A DNA stretch of 64,000 bases, from NCBI RefSeq assembly GCF_004193775.1, contig NC_041016.1:45880767-45944766 (forward strand), given 5' to 3'. Shown piece by piece: positions 35,037 through 46,470 of the stretch (within the stretch, counting starts at the first letter, position 1; every line of letters begins with the position of its first letter). The notes below the pieces were generated by a model. The model made no database searches and was not told the origin of the DNA. It worked only from the letters and a program-made list of their open reading frames with translations. Origin of the DNA: Glycine soja. Its lineage: Eukaryota > Streptophyta > Magnoliopsida > Fabales > Fabaceae. Position numbers and translations under genes: made by a program.

Positions 35037-35178
35037 CAAAGACGGTCTGGTAAAACCGTCTTTGTACCGTCCTTAAACTTACAATTTAATTACAATACTG
35101 CCATTTCATTAATTTTAAAGACGAGTTTAATCAACCGATGTTGTTAACGCGTCATAGTTAATATGTTTTGTAGTAGTA
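35037..35178. repeat. Subterminal repeats of CACTA element B (right)
   Basis: AAAGACGGTCT and ACCGTCTTT face each other at 35038-35062, followed by further ACCGTCC and AACCGATGTTG motifs up to the terminus. Similar AAGACCGTCTT sequence lies near the right end of element A, suggesting that A and B are recognised by related transposases. Confidence 0.65.
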
Positions 35179-35181
35179 GGA

Positions 35182-35708
35182 TTTTCATAATAATAAGAGT
35201 AATATTCTTTAACACTGAGTTGGCCTTCTTCTAGCATTGCATCATTTGTGGTGTGGTTTCATGTGCTTGTTGCTAATTCCTCCTTTCTAAGTACTATGCA
35301 GGGACCACCACTCTCAACGACAACATTTTCCCTAATAATAAAGAGTAACAATATTAAAAACTAGCATAGCCTTCTGCTATAATGAATAATTTCTAGTGTC
35401 GTTTCATGCGTGAGTTAATTACCCTCCTTAATAACTACCGTGTGGGCACCATGACTCTCTACAACAATGTTTTTTTTCATAACAATAAGGTGTCAAATTT
35501 TAGTAATGAGGTGGCCTTCTACCAGCTCTACAGCATTTTTTACATTGTTTCATGCATGAGTTAGCTTTGTTACTAACATATGGGTCGACTGCTCTCAATG
35601 AAAATGTTTTTACATAATAATAAAAGTTGACCTTCTGCTAGTACCATGTCAGTTCTGCTGTCGTTTCATCTGCGAGGTACTAAGCCTTGCTTTCTGTGTA
35701 CATATTAG
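35182..35708 (+). repeat. R145 tandem array, continuation after element B
   Basis: The interrupted unit resumes at TTTTCATAATAATAAGAGTAA. Further units start near 35217, 35365, 35508 and 35627. The last unit is cut within ...CATATTAG, where the gypsy LTR begins without its first bases. Confidence 0.8.
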
Positions 35709-36632
35709 ATTGAGCCAGAGATGCAAGAGAAGGCCCTAGGGTTCTCATGAGCCTTAGGGTAGATTTTGGGCTCATGGGCTAAGTATGAGCCTACTTATCT
35801 TTGTACATATTTAAGGTTTCATTATTTTTTTTTGCCTTGTATTTAGGGCTTCATAATATAGGTAGGATACCCTAGAAATGTAGGATTTCTTTAGCCCTTG
35901 TATTTTAGGGCACCTAGACTAGTTTTTATATTAGGGGTAGTTTTGTAACTTCACATGCATTAAGTGAATATTTGATGTGTGTGTTGGAAAATAAATTTAA
36001 TTGAATTGGGAGAAGTCCAATCCAATTAAATTTTAGAGGGGGGATGAGCATTTGCTTGCTACACCTCATTGTCACATCATATAGTCACACTTTGTACATG
36101 TCCTTCATGCTTTACATGCCTCATGACACCTAAGCACACTTAGTGGAGAATCTTGGACTTGATCTTGGATTAGTGGGCTGAACCATAACTAAAATTCACT
36201 AATCATAATTAGTGAAATTTTGGCTCCAAAATTCGGCTCCACAAATTCAATTTCAAATCCAAGTGAAATTTGAATAGAAATTCAAATGTTACCCCAATTT
36301 TGTGTAACACTTAGGCTATAAATAGAGGTCATGTGTGTGCATTTTTTTCAACTTTGATCATTTGAAAATTAAACTTCAGATTTCAGAGCTCTTTTAGAAC
36401 ACAAAATTTCGTGCTCTTCTCTTCCTCTCCCATCATTCATCTCCTTCTTCCTCCAAGCTCTTATCCATGGCCTCCTATGGTGGTGAGCTTCTTCTAGACT
36501 CATCTTCTCCTTGAAGTGGCGTCTCCTCTCTCTCTTCCTTCTCCATTATGCTGCCATCCATCTTCCAGGAAGCAAAGGAATCCATTGATGAAGAAGATCC
36601 TAGGCCTACAAGCTCCAATGGAGCTTACATCA
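35709..36632 (+). repeat. 5' LTR of the gypsy element, head missing
   Basis: Aligns with 40261-41187 with few mismatches. It contains a TATAAATAG box near 36316 and ends CTTACATCA. Low divergence between the two LTRs suggests a fairly young insertion. Confidence 0.9.
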
Positions 36633-36634
36633 TG

Positions 36635-36647
36635 TGGTATCAAGAGC
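36635..36647 (+). promoter_or_regulatory. Primer-binding site of the gypsy element
   Basis: TGGTATCAAGAGC lies two bases after the 5' LTR and is close to the initiator-Met tRNA complement TGGTATCAGAGC, with one inserted A. Confidence 0.8.
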
Positions 36648-38531
36648 ATCTTCATCTAGGTGATGTTCTTTTGCTTCCTCTATCTTTTTGTTCAATGAAT
36701 TCTCTTTAATTCCTTGATCTTCATCTTATTCTCCAAGTATATTCTCCATTGTCTTGTGATTTGGTGCTGTTTAGAGTAGATTAAAAAAAATAAACCGATT
36801 AAATCTTAGATCTACACTTGTTCTTGCATTTCTATGGTTCAAATTTTGTAGATCTACTCTTGAATCATGTTTTTGTGTTGATTTTAGGTTCTATCATTTT
36901 TCATTAATAATATTCTTGTGTTGAACCTTAGATCTAAATTTTCTTCCAAAATATTGATTATAAAAAAACACAAAAATCTAAGTGTAAATCACTTAATCCA
37001 TGTTGTCTTAGAGTCTTGTTTAGTCATAATAATTGTCACATTATGTTTTAAGTTTGTGTAGAATTTTTATTTTGGTGATTGAATTCTAGATACATTTGTT
37101 CATGTATTCTTTTCATTCTTAGCCTATCTTTTGAATTTTGAGTCTAATTCATGCATGTTATTTAGTTCATAACATGTTCTAAATCAATTCCTAGAAGAAA
37201 TCTTGTTGTTGAACTTTTTTTTGTTTTCTAAGTTTCCTACATGATGCCTATGATGAAGTTGAGTTGTGGTGCTGAGCTGTGGCTAGATTTGTGAATCAAA
37301 ATAAGTCTTAAGCTCTCTTGAATTGTGTTATTCAATATAATTGAGCATAAGCAAACACAAATTGTAACTATCCAAGCCTTAAGCAACATAAACACTACTC
37401 TTGATTTCTAGGTTGAAATCGTTGGTGCTGGTAGCTTGAACATATGAACTTGAATAAATTACTCGGAATAGGTCACTTCGAATTTTGAGCTGAAATTTTT
37501 CATGAATTTTCTATACATCTGGAAAAAAATTATAAAAAAAGAACCAAGTGATTTGGATGAAAGAAAAAATAATAAAAATCACACAAGTTGGCAGAAAAAT
37601 CAGTGTCCAGGAAAAAAAAGTGAAAGGGAAGTGTGCTTGTTGTTTTGGCTCAAAATTTGTTCTATAATTGGTGCCTATTTTATAAAAATCTTAGATATAA
37701 AATTTCAATTGAAAATTAGTGTGAAAAAAAGTTCCAAAACTAAAGGTTTCTTGAGTCTTTTTTTTAGTTTTTCTTACTCTACTCTAGAGCCATTCTATGT
37801 TTCTCTTTGAGTCCTAGCTTGCTTTTATGTGCTTTTCATCGTTTTAATTGTTGAATAATCCTTGAAAATTTGTCTTGTTGAAACTCTATTGGTTTAGCTT
37901 TCATTTTAATTTTTTGGTCTTTGGTTATTGCTTGTCTCTTTGTTTCCTTGTTTGTGAGTTGCCATATAGGGAATTGGAAAGGAGGATTGGTGTCATCCCT
38001 TGAAGAATTTGAGTCAAAAAGTAAGGGGAAAACCACCTTAAGAGCTATTGGACTAAGAAGCACTCCAAATTGAGTGAATCGGCAAAGAGAGAAAAACCAC
38101 CAAAATTGAGGACCTTTTTGTAATTTTGTAATTGACAATTTACTTACTTTCATTGCTTTTAAATTTTGTAACAAAAAGGTCTTTCATTGGAAGTAAGTTG
38201 GGAGCCTCCAATAGGCCACCCTACTTCCATTTGTGTGTAATAATTTTAGGCAATTTTCCCTTAGGATTTTGAGTGTTTTGGTGGGAACCTTAAATGTGGT
38301 CATCCAAACACTCTTAGGATTCGCCTAGTTTACATTTCTTGCTTACTTTCATAGCTTATTTCCTTTACCTTCCATTGTCAAACCGCCTAGATAGCTTGTC
38401 TTTTACTAATTAGTTTTTACCTTATCTTTCACACCTCTTTTAGTGTTTATTTTGGCTAGTTTCAACCATAATTTCTTTTACCTTTTGTTTTCAAACCCCC
38501 AACAAGAAAGAACCACAACTTAGGAACCAAC
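36648..38531 (+). other. Long untranslated leader of the gypsy element
   Basis: Nearly 1.9 kb without a long frame lies between the primer site and the first gag ATG. It is AT-rich, with short A-rich and T-rich runs. Long leaders are usual in large plant gypsy elements. Nothing else is recognised here. Confidence 0.6.
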
Positions 38532-40215
38532 ATGTGTCTTCATTCTTCATCTAGTGTTAATGGTGAGACTTCTTCTCCTAAGAACCCCTTGTATAAGATA
38601 TTAGATGAGTTGAGATCCCTTAAGTTGTGGAAAGAAAAACAAGAGAGAAAAGAAAAAGGAAAAAAAAAGAGTGGAAGAAATAAGTTAAGATGAAAGAGAG
38701 AAAATAAGAGAAGAAGAAAGAAGGAAAATACTAAAAGAGTTAAGAAAAGAAAAACATGCCTCCTATAGTAGTCATAACTCTTACAAGAGCCTAAGTGAAG
38801 AACTTCGTGACTATTATGAAGGAAGACATAGGTCACATCTTAGACCTCACTCCCATAGGAGAGAAAAGGAAAGAAAGCCTCAAGAGGCTAACATTAATCT
38901 CTCATACTTCCATGGGAAGGACAATGTAAAGGCTAACTTAGATTGGGAAATAAGGGTAGAGTAAAAACATAAAAAGAAGTCTACTTCAAAATCTTATGGC
39001 TCTCACTCTTATCCAAAGAAGGACCAAGGTCAAGGCATCTTAGGGGTGACTCCTTCTAAGCCCAAAGATGATAAGGGGAAGACAATAGAAAAGCAACCCC
39101 TTAAGGTTAGTATGCAAGAGAAGACTAGCTCCATGAAGTTCTTTAAATGTGTTGGAAGAGGACACATTACTTCTCAATGCCCCACCAAGAAAACCATGAT
39201 TATGAGGGGCCAAGACATTTATAGTAGCCAAGATGAGGCTACTACTTCACCTTCCTCTAGTGAAAGTGAAGAAGCAAAAGGGGAGGAATCTAGTGAAGAA
39301 ATCTACCCCCAAGAAGAAGGACAACCTTTAATGGTTAAGGAGAAGTGTAAAGAGGTAAGTGTCTCCTCCAAGAGGTTAGTTAAGAAGGAAAGACATTTTG
39401 AAATAAAAACAAATATTAAAGAAATTTCCCCTTTTAGACAACCTCCATATTTTCTCCTTTGTAAAAAGACACTTGTTAGCATTGCCACACCTCTTGGGCT
39501 TGAGTTTATTCCTCAAGTAAAGGAGTTGTTGGATGAGAGTTTGGTTCGCAAGAGCTTAAATCCTTGTGCTTTTCTGGTGTCCAAAATAGGTATTATTAGG
39601 CACCAAATCCCTAAAATAGGTGGTATGATGAATGTTTTGAGTGGTGCAACCCTTTTTTGTAAAATCCTCATTCACCCAACACCTTCATGATTTGTGTACA
39701 TAGGGACTCATTAGGTAGATTTGTTCTTATTTTTAGTTTCAATACAAACTTAGGTACTCATATGGGACACCTTAGGTTTGTCATACTTTTTGATAGGAAT
39801 AATCAATATGAAAATACAGAAAAATGTATGTTTTATTGCATTACTTTTCTTAATTTTTTTAAATAGTGATCAAGGGGTTCCCATCAACTCTAAGAGAATA
39901 AAGGTCATTCCTGAGAGGCCTACTCCACCAAGTATAAGGAAAATTTGGGTCTTCCATGACTTAACAAACTTTTACAAAAGGTTTGTCCTAGATTTTTCTA
40001 TACTTGTAGCACCACTTATTGAGTTGGTGAGGAATCATGTTCCTTCATGGGAAGATGCCCAAGAAATGGATTTTCAGATCTTACCTTATTGTAACATACC
40101 AAAAACCACTAATACATATGTTTTTGTTCTTTTTACAGGTGTTGAGGAAAAAAACTCAGATTTTCAAGAACCTCGAGATTTTAGGTCAAATCCTTTTCAA
40201 GGGGGGAAGGAATGA
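38532..40215 (+). pseudogene. Gypsy gag-pol remnant
   Basis: Gag begins at the ATG at 38532 (MCLHSSSSVNGETSSPKNPL) and soon meets a stop. Later segments include NLSYFHGKDNVKA and LDWEIRVE, the core of Retrotrans_gag. After an internal gap, a KKSTSKSYGSHSYPKKDQGQ segment leads to the zinc knuckle near 39146-39186. There the usual first cysteine is replaced: FFKCVGRGHITSQC. Downstream, scraps of reverse transcriptase appear (VKELLDESLVRKSLNPCAF, then VFHDLTNFYKRFVLDFS). The frame ends with the usual polyprotein tail (DFRSNPFQGGKE). The catalytic part of RT and everything from RNase H to integrase are deleted. Confidence 0.82.
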
Positions 40216-41187
40216 TGCAATCCTACCCCGCCAGGACATTGGATAGAAGACTCCAAGAAAATTGGGCCAGAGATGCAAGAGAAGACCCTAGGGTTCTAAT
40301 GAGCCTTAGGGTAGATTTTGGGCTCATGGGCTAAGTATGAGCCCACTTATCTTTGTACATATTAGATTAAGGTTTCATTATTTTTTTGGGCCTTGTATTT
40401 AGGGCTCCATAATGTAGGTAGGGTACCTAGAAATGTAGGATTTTTTTAGCCCTTGTATTTTAGGGCACCTAGACTAGTTTTTATATTAGGGGTAGTTTTT
40501 TAATTTCACATGCGTTAAGTGAATATTTGATGTGTGTGTTGGAAAATAAATTTAATTGAATTGGGAGAAGCTCAATCCAATTAAATTTTAGAGGGGGGGT
40601 GAGCATTTGCTTGCTACGCCCCATTGTCACATCATATAGTCACACTTTGTGCATGTCCTTCATGCTTTACATGTCTCATGACACCTAAGCACGCTTAGTG
40701 GAGAATCTTAGACTTGATCTTGGATTAGTGGGTTGAACCATAACTAAAATTCACTAATCATAATTAGTGAAATTTTGGCTCCAAAATTTGGCTCCACAAA
40801 TTCAATTTCAAATCCAAGTGAATTTTGAATAGAAATTCAAATTTTCCTCCAATTTTGTGTAACACTTAGGCTATAAATAGAGGTCATGTGTGTGCATTTT
40901 TTTCAACTTTGATCATTTGAAAATTAAACTTCAGATTTCAGAGGTCTTTTAGAGCACAAAATTTCATTCTCTTCTCTTCCTCTCCCTTCATTCATCTCTT
41001 TTTTCCTCCAAGCTCTTATCCATGGCCTCCAATGGTGGTGAGCTTCTTCTAGACTCATCTTCTCCTTGAAGTGGCGTCTCCTCTCTCTCTTCCTTCTCCA
41101 TTCCGCTACCATTCATCTTCCAAGAAGCAAAGGAATCCATTGATGAAGAAGATCCTAGGCCTCCAAGCTCTAATGGAGCTTACATCA
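40213..41187 (+). repeat. 3' LTR of the gypsy element, complete
   Basis: Starts TGATGCAATCCTACCCCG straight after the purine tract and ends CTTACATCA (975 bp). It has a TATAAATAG box near 40871. Its first 45 or so bases are shared with the LTR at 29205-28377 in CACTA element B. Confidence 0.9.
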
Positions 41188-41689
41188 CATGTTGAGACAA
41201 CCTATCTCATGAACAACATTTTTGTAGAAAAATGAGCTAGAATTGATTATCGGCAATCATAGTCTCTTGATAAGTTCCTTTTTAATTAATTGCATACCAC
41301 ATATGAAAATCATAGTTTACCATTTTAACATTCCTGAGAAACTAAAACATTAAGTTTATCAAACTCCACCTAAAAGAATAGAAATAACTAAATAATTAGT
41401 ATTTTTGTACTTTTTAACATTTGGTGTGTCTTCTGCAAAATATTCACTGATAATGTTGTTAAGGACACATTAATAGAAACTTTGGTAAATAATTTTTATA
41501 AATTTAATATTTTAAAATATATGAGGTATTTATTTTTTCCATCATTAAATATTTTATTTGAGAGAATTTTTCTAAAAATTAAATAATTATTAAATGAAAG
41601 ACATTTAAATTTATTATCTTTCTTGTATCTACCATTTGAACTCCCTTTAAAAGAACAACAATAATTAAAACTGAGTTGGTCTTTTTTGG

Positions 41690-42033
41690 GATTTGTGTTG
41701 AGTTGGAAGTGACAGAAAGGAAAAAAGGAGCAAGTGATTATGGCTGTCATTGGTGATTGTAAGAGTCAACAACTAACACCTTTGATCTTTGGTAAGTAAG
41801 AAAATGATGAGTGGTGAGTGTGTGTGAGAGAAAAAAAGGATGTATTTTTATTTGCTCTGATACCATGATAAACTTTAAGGTAGAGAGATGGAAATAAGAG
41901 AAAAGAGAGATTGAATATTACTTTGGATAATGTTTAAAATAAGCAAACCAATTTTTACATGAATACATTGAGTCTCATATAGCTAAACTTGTAACTAATT
42001 TGTAACTAACTAAATTAATCTATATCTCTAACA
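41690..42033 (-). mobile_element. Short LTR with perfect primer site (TRIM-like or truncated copia)
   Basis: The minus strand starts TGTTAGAGATATAG at 42033 and ends AAAGTTTATCA at 41866 (168 bp). It is followed directly by TGGTATCAGAGC at 41865-41854, a perfect initiator-Met primer site. About 160 bp of internal sequence follows, then the insertion stops. The matching D2 sequence (44941-44965) lacks this block, so it is an insertion. No second LTR is present. The tiny LTR fits a TRIM element, but a truncated larger element is equally possible. Confidence 0.65.
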
Positions 42034-42477
42034 TGCCATTGTGTTATATTTTTAGTGTCGTTCCGTGCGTGACTTATTGAAATTGGGTTTCTAAGTACTG
42101 TGTAGGGACCATCGCTCTCAAAAACAACATTTTTCATAATAATAAAGAGTAACACTCTTAAAAACCGACATAGTCTTCTACTAAAACTGTGTTATTGTTA
42201 CCAATGTCATTTCATGCCCGAGTTACTAACTCCTCATTTCTAAGAATCATGTGGGCACCACTGTTCTCAACAACAATGTTTTTTCACAATAATAATGTAC
42301 CAAATTTTAATACTTAATGAAAATGTTATTTCATGATAAAAACACATGAAAAAGAAAATAATAAGCATGGAAATAAACTAAACTTGGTTATTCATAAATC
42401 AAATCAAAATTGGCTTCAAGAAATTGAGCTCTCCCAGAAGGCCAGACGTCAGCACCTTCAATCTCTACTCAACCAAC

Positions 42478-42940
42478 TAGGCATGGCAATGAGGCCCAAA
42501 CCCGCGGGGCCCGACCCGGTTTTGACAGGGAAACTCGAGTTCAGGGTCAGGTTCGAGTTTTCCTCGACAACCAAAGTTTGGTTCGGGGTCAAGGATGAGA
42601 TTATTAATACACTACCCAAACCCGTCCCGCTAATAATTAATTTATAAAAATATTCTTGCATATATATAACACGCTAAAATATTAAACTATTGGATTGAAT
42701 TTTATGCTACCGTTGGATTAGATTTTGTGTTGTCATGTACAATCTAAAAATATCTTGTGGTTGCTATTTAAAATTATTTTTTTCATTCAATGAAAAAATT
42801 ATATTTTGTATAGGATTTTATAAGTCGGGGGGATAAATCTACACCCCCATCAGGTTTCGAGGCTCAAGCATAAATTGGGAGTCGGGGGCGGAGGTGGGTT
42901 AAGCAAAACCCGGCCTCGACCCGCCCCGTTGCCATGCCTA
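42478..42940. mobile_element. hAT-type MITE, TSD CAACCAAC
   Basis: A 463-bp GC-richer block has inverted ends TAGGCATGGCAAYGGGGC and an exact 8-bp flanking repeat CAACCAAC at 42470-42477 and 42941-42948. TAGG(G/C)NTGGCAA termini with 8-bp target duplicates are characteristic of hAT-derived MITEs. It has no coding capacity. The uninserted form is seen, inverted, at about 14715-14740. Confidence 0.9.
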
Positions 42941-44469
42941 CAACCAACCAACCTATCCCTACAACCTCCAAAAATATTTAAAAATTAACATATTAAAGAC
43001 CGAAACTTTTCAGTTTTCATAGTGAGGCCTGACACAACCAAAAATATATAAAGCTATAGGAACTAACAAAAAAGAATCAACCCTTTTATTTAAATTCCTT
43101 CAATGTAAGAGAAACTACAATTATTTGAAGATAAGTGTCTCTTTTCTTCTTGTTTATTTGAATTTTCACTGAACCAAGACATTAACGAAATAAAACTTTC
43201 ATTATTTGAATTTTTTATAAGCAAAAACCTTCCATTTCCCAGGATTCTATATCATTGATATTGGAGTAGACATCATCGAGCTAGCCCTACATCAAATTCG
43301 GAAATCAGCAATTTAGCGATACACCAAAAGCCTCTTCATATCCTATAGGTGTTGATTTGTTCCTATTAATCAACAGTTAATGAATATCTTTCTAAACATT
43401 TGCCAAAGGCCAAACATGAAACAACTAGCACATTAAACTTAAAGATCATAAAGACAAGACCCCAAATTAATTATTCATGGCGTGAAGGAGTAACTAAAAC
43501 CAGAAACCTTAACACCATAGCAACTCCAAGCTTTTAGATGCATGTGCACACCATATATACTATACTCCGATCAACTGATGCAATCTATTGATTGAAAACA
43601 TAATGCATACTACTCTTCTAATGTAGTCTAACACTAAAAAAATAATCTAACAGAAAATAGTGCTTAAGCCATTCAAATCAAGTCAACACAACGGTGGCGG
43701 CGCAACGGCAAAGTGGGATCGACAGAGAGAGGGAGAAGGAAGCTTCCTAGAACAAAAAATGGAAATGTAGAAATAAGGTGAGGTTGCTCTACATGCAGTC
43801 GGAAATGATATTTGGATGGTGTTGCTTGTTGATATGCAGAAGCTTCCTTGCCCAGTGATGTGACCTCATAGGTATGGAGGTGCAGAAGTAAGTACCTCGG
43901 ACAAAGGAAGAAACCGTAATTTGTGATTTTTGAAATTTATAAAAAGCCCCAAAATGGGCAGAACCACAAAAGAAAAGAGAAGTAGAGATAAAGAGCGTTC
44001 ACAAATGAAGGATGATTATTTTATTGCCAAAAATGTGTGAAAATGTCACATGTGCTTAGTAGTCGTTCTTTTATTATAGTATAATTTGAAATGTGTCGTC
44101 TTCAAACAAATTCATTTGTAATGCTTTTTCTTGATACTTTAATAAGGATTTTGGAAAATAAAAATGATTAAATTTAATATATTAAAATATAAAAGATATT
44201 TACAATTTTCATCATTAAATATTTTATTTGAAACAATTTTTCTAAAAATTAAATAATTATTAAATGGAGAACATTTAAATTTATTCTTTTTCAAGTATCT
44301 ACCATTTGAGCTTTCCTTAAGGAGGAGTTTGGTAAGGGATAAGTTTTTTAATACCATGTGAATATAATTCTTTGAAAAATCGATTCCTGATAATCATGAT
44401 TCCTTGCCTATTTGCAAACTACATTCAAATAATCTTTCTATCCACTCCGTAAAGTTGATTATATTCCCC

Positions 44470-46210
44470 TCTTTCAGAATGTTTTTGCGAAAAAGTGAGC
44501 TAAAATTGATTATGGGCAATCATAGTTTCCTAATCATTTTTTTTTATTAATTGTATACCACACATGAAAATCATAGTTTACCCATTTAATACTCCTGAGA
44601 AACTAAAAACATTAAGTTTATCAAACTCCCCCTAGAAAAATAGAAATAACTAATAATTAGTATTTTTGTACTTTTTTAACATTTGGGGCATGTCTTCTGC
44701 AAAATATTCATTCATAATGCTGTTAAGGACACATTAATAGAAATTTTGGTAAATAAATTTTCATAAATTTAATATTTTAAAATATAGTAGGTATTTATTT
44801 TTTATCATTAAATATGTTATTTGAAATAATTTTTCTAAAAAATAAATAATTATTAAATGAAAGACATTTAAATTTATTATCTTTCTTGTATCTGCCATTT
44901 GAACTCCCTTTAAAAGAACAAAAATAAATAAAATTGAGTTGGTCTTTTGCCAACATTGTGTTATATTTTTAGTGTCGTTCAATGCGCTACTTATTGAAAT
45001 TGGGTTTCTAAGTAATGTGTAGGGACCACCACTCTCAAAAACAACATTTTTCATAATAACAAAGAGTAACACTCTTAAAAACTGAGATAACCTTCTACTA
45101 AAACTGTTATTATTGTCAGTGTTATTTCATGTCCGAGTTACTAATTCCTCATTTCTAAGAATCATATGGCCCCACTGTTTTGAACAACAATGTTTTTCAT
45201 AATAATAATGTAGCAAATATTAATACTTAGTTGGCCTTCAGCCAACAATGTGTAATTCCATGTGTCATTTCATGCGCGAGTTACGGATCTTTGCTTTCCA
45301 AGTAACATATGGGGACCATCGCTCTCAATGAAAATTGTATTTCATAATAATAACACAAGAAAAAGAAAATAATAAGCATGGAAATAAACTAAACTTCATT
45401 ATTCATAAATCAAAACAAAGTTGACATCAAGAAACTGAGCTCTCCCACAAGGCCAGATGTCACCACCTTCAACATCTACTCAACCAACTAGGCATGACAA
45501 TGGGCCCTAACCTGCGGGGCCCAACCTGGACCCGTCCTAATTTGTTACTGGGAAAACCCACGTTGATCAAGGTCGGGGTCGAATTTAGGTTTTCCCTGAT
45601 AGCCAAAGTTAGGTTCGGGGTCGGGGATGAGATTTTTAATACACGGCCCAAACCTAACCCCGAACCCGCCCCGCTAATAATTAATTTACAAAAATATTCT
45701 TGCAGATATATAACACAGTAAAACCAGAAACTATAGGATTGAATTTTATGCTACCATTGGATTCGATTTTATGTTGCCATGTACAATCTAAAAATATGTT
45801 TTGGTTGCTATTTAAAATTTTATTTTTTTATTCAATGAAAAAGTATATTTTTTATAAGATTTTATAAGCATGTCGAGGGCGGGATAGGGCAGGAAAAACT
45901 AGATATTGGAGTAGATGTCATCGAGCTAGACCTACATCAAATTCAGAAATCAGAAATTTAGCAATACACCAAAAGCCTCTTCATATCCTATAGGTGTTGG
46001 TTTGTTCCTATTAATCAACAATTTATGAATATCTTTCTAGACATATGTCAAAGGCCAAACTTGAAACAACTTAGCACATTAAACTTAAAGATCATAAAGA
46101 CAAGACCCTAAACTAATTGTCCACGGTGTGAAAGAGTAACAAAAACCAGAAACCTTAGCACCATAACAACTCCAAGCTTTTACATGCATGTGCACACTAT
46201 ATTTACCATA
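44470..46210 (+). repeat. Tandem segment D2 (left part, before element C)
   Basis: Repeats the order of D1 from the AAATTGATTATGGGCAATCAT block onward: spacer S (44640-44935), R145 units (44937, 45086, 45230), then inverted U with its own MITE copy. Compared with D1 it lacks 42941-43250 and the right end of the MITE. It continues at 56256 after element C. Confidence 0.75.
45489..45900. mobile_element. hAT-type MITE, right end deleted
   Basis: Same element as 42478-42940, at the same site (preceded by CAACCAAC at 45481-45488). The MITE was therefore present before the segment was duplicated. The right terminus and about 300 bp of neighbouring sequence are deleted, with a junction near 45900. 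Confidence 0.85.
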
Positions 46211-46213
46211 CGC

Positions 46214-46470
46214 CACTACTAAAAAAATGAGTTTTAACATCGCCCTATTAACATCGGTTATTTGAAAACCGATGTTGTAAACCGATGCTAAAATTGAATT
46301 TAGTGTGATTTTAACATCGGTTATTTAAAAATCGATGTTGTAAGTGTTCAACGACATCAGTTTTTAAATAACCGATGTTAAAATCACACTAAATTCAGTT
46401 TTAACATCGGTTATTTGAAAACCGATGTTGTAAGTGCTTAACGACATCGATTTTCAAATAACCAATATTA
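46214..46470. repeat. Subterminal repeats of CACTA element C (left)
   Basis: Inverted pairs of AACATCGGTTATTTGAAAA and AACCGATGTTGTAA repeat several times. They are the probable binding sites for the second, TNPA-like protein. Confidence 0.8.

Larger units (their letters stand above)
26388..35178. mobile_element. CACTA element B, complete ends, TSD GGA, carrying gene fragments
   Basis: The left end is CACTACTAGAAAA at 26388, preceded by GGA. The right end is TAGTAGTA at 35171-35178, followed by GGA. The last base is A in place of G. Removing the element joins ATAATGGA to TTTTCATAATAATAAGAG, the same as an undisturbed R145 unit at 25643-25670, so the insertion point is certain. Both ends carry subterminal hairpin motifs. 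No transposase was found inside, so the element depends on another source. It contains host gene pieces (27213-27789, 31998-32330), an LTR with primer site (28377-29205), a probable LTR (29400-31587) and a solo LTR (32554-34092). The arrangement is like the gene-carrying Tgm CACTA elements known in soybean. Confidence 0.9.
35709..41187 (+). mobile_element. Ty3/gypsy element, internally deleted, 5' LTR truncated
   Basis: Two very similar LTRs (35709-36632 and 40213-41187) flank a primer site, a long leader and remnants of gag and reverse transcriptase. The upstream LTR lacks about the first 48 bases found in the downstream one (TGATGCAATCCTACCCCG...), and no target duplicate is seen. Part of the left end was therefore lost, together with flanking DNA. 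A purine tract (CAAGGGGGGAAGGAA) precedes the downstream LTR at 40198-40212. Protease, RNase H and integrase are missing, so it could move only with help. Confidence 0.9.
41188..44100 (+). repeat. Tandem segment D1 (S + R145 units + inverted U + V)
   Basis: Content order: spacer S-like sequence (41210-41690), R145 units (near 42040-42330), inverted U (42330-43690), then segment V (43690-44080). The same order recurs in D2 from about 44470, interrupted by element C. D1 lacks the part between AAATCAAGTCA and ACGGTGGCGGCG that D2 retains at 56370-57105, so the two copies have decayed differently. Three smaller insertions or remnants are listed separately. Confidence 0.72.

Noticed and set aside
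34730..35147. 114- and 101-codon frames on both strands with runs of Ser/Leu or Arg/Glu
   Set aside because: Caused by a GA-rich low-complexity tract; both strands are open at once and no family is recognisable.
41854..41865. TGGTATCAGAGC as part of a tRNA gene
   Set aside because: Only the 12-base 3'-end complement is present, directly next to an LTR; it is a primer-binding site.
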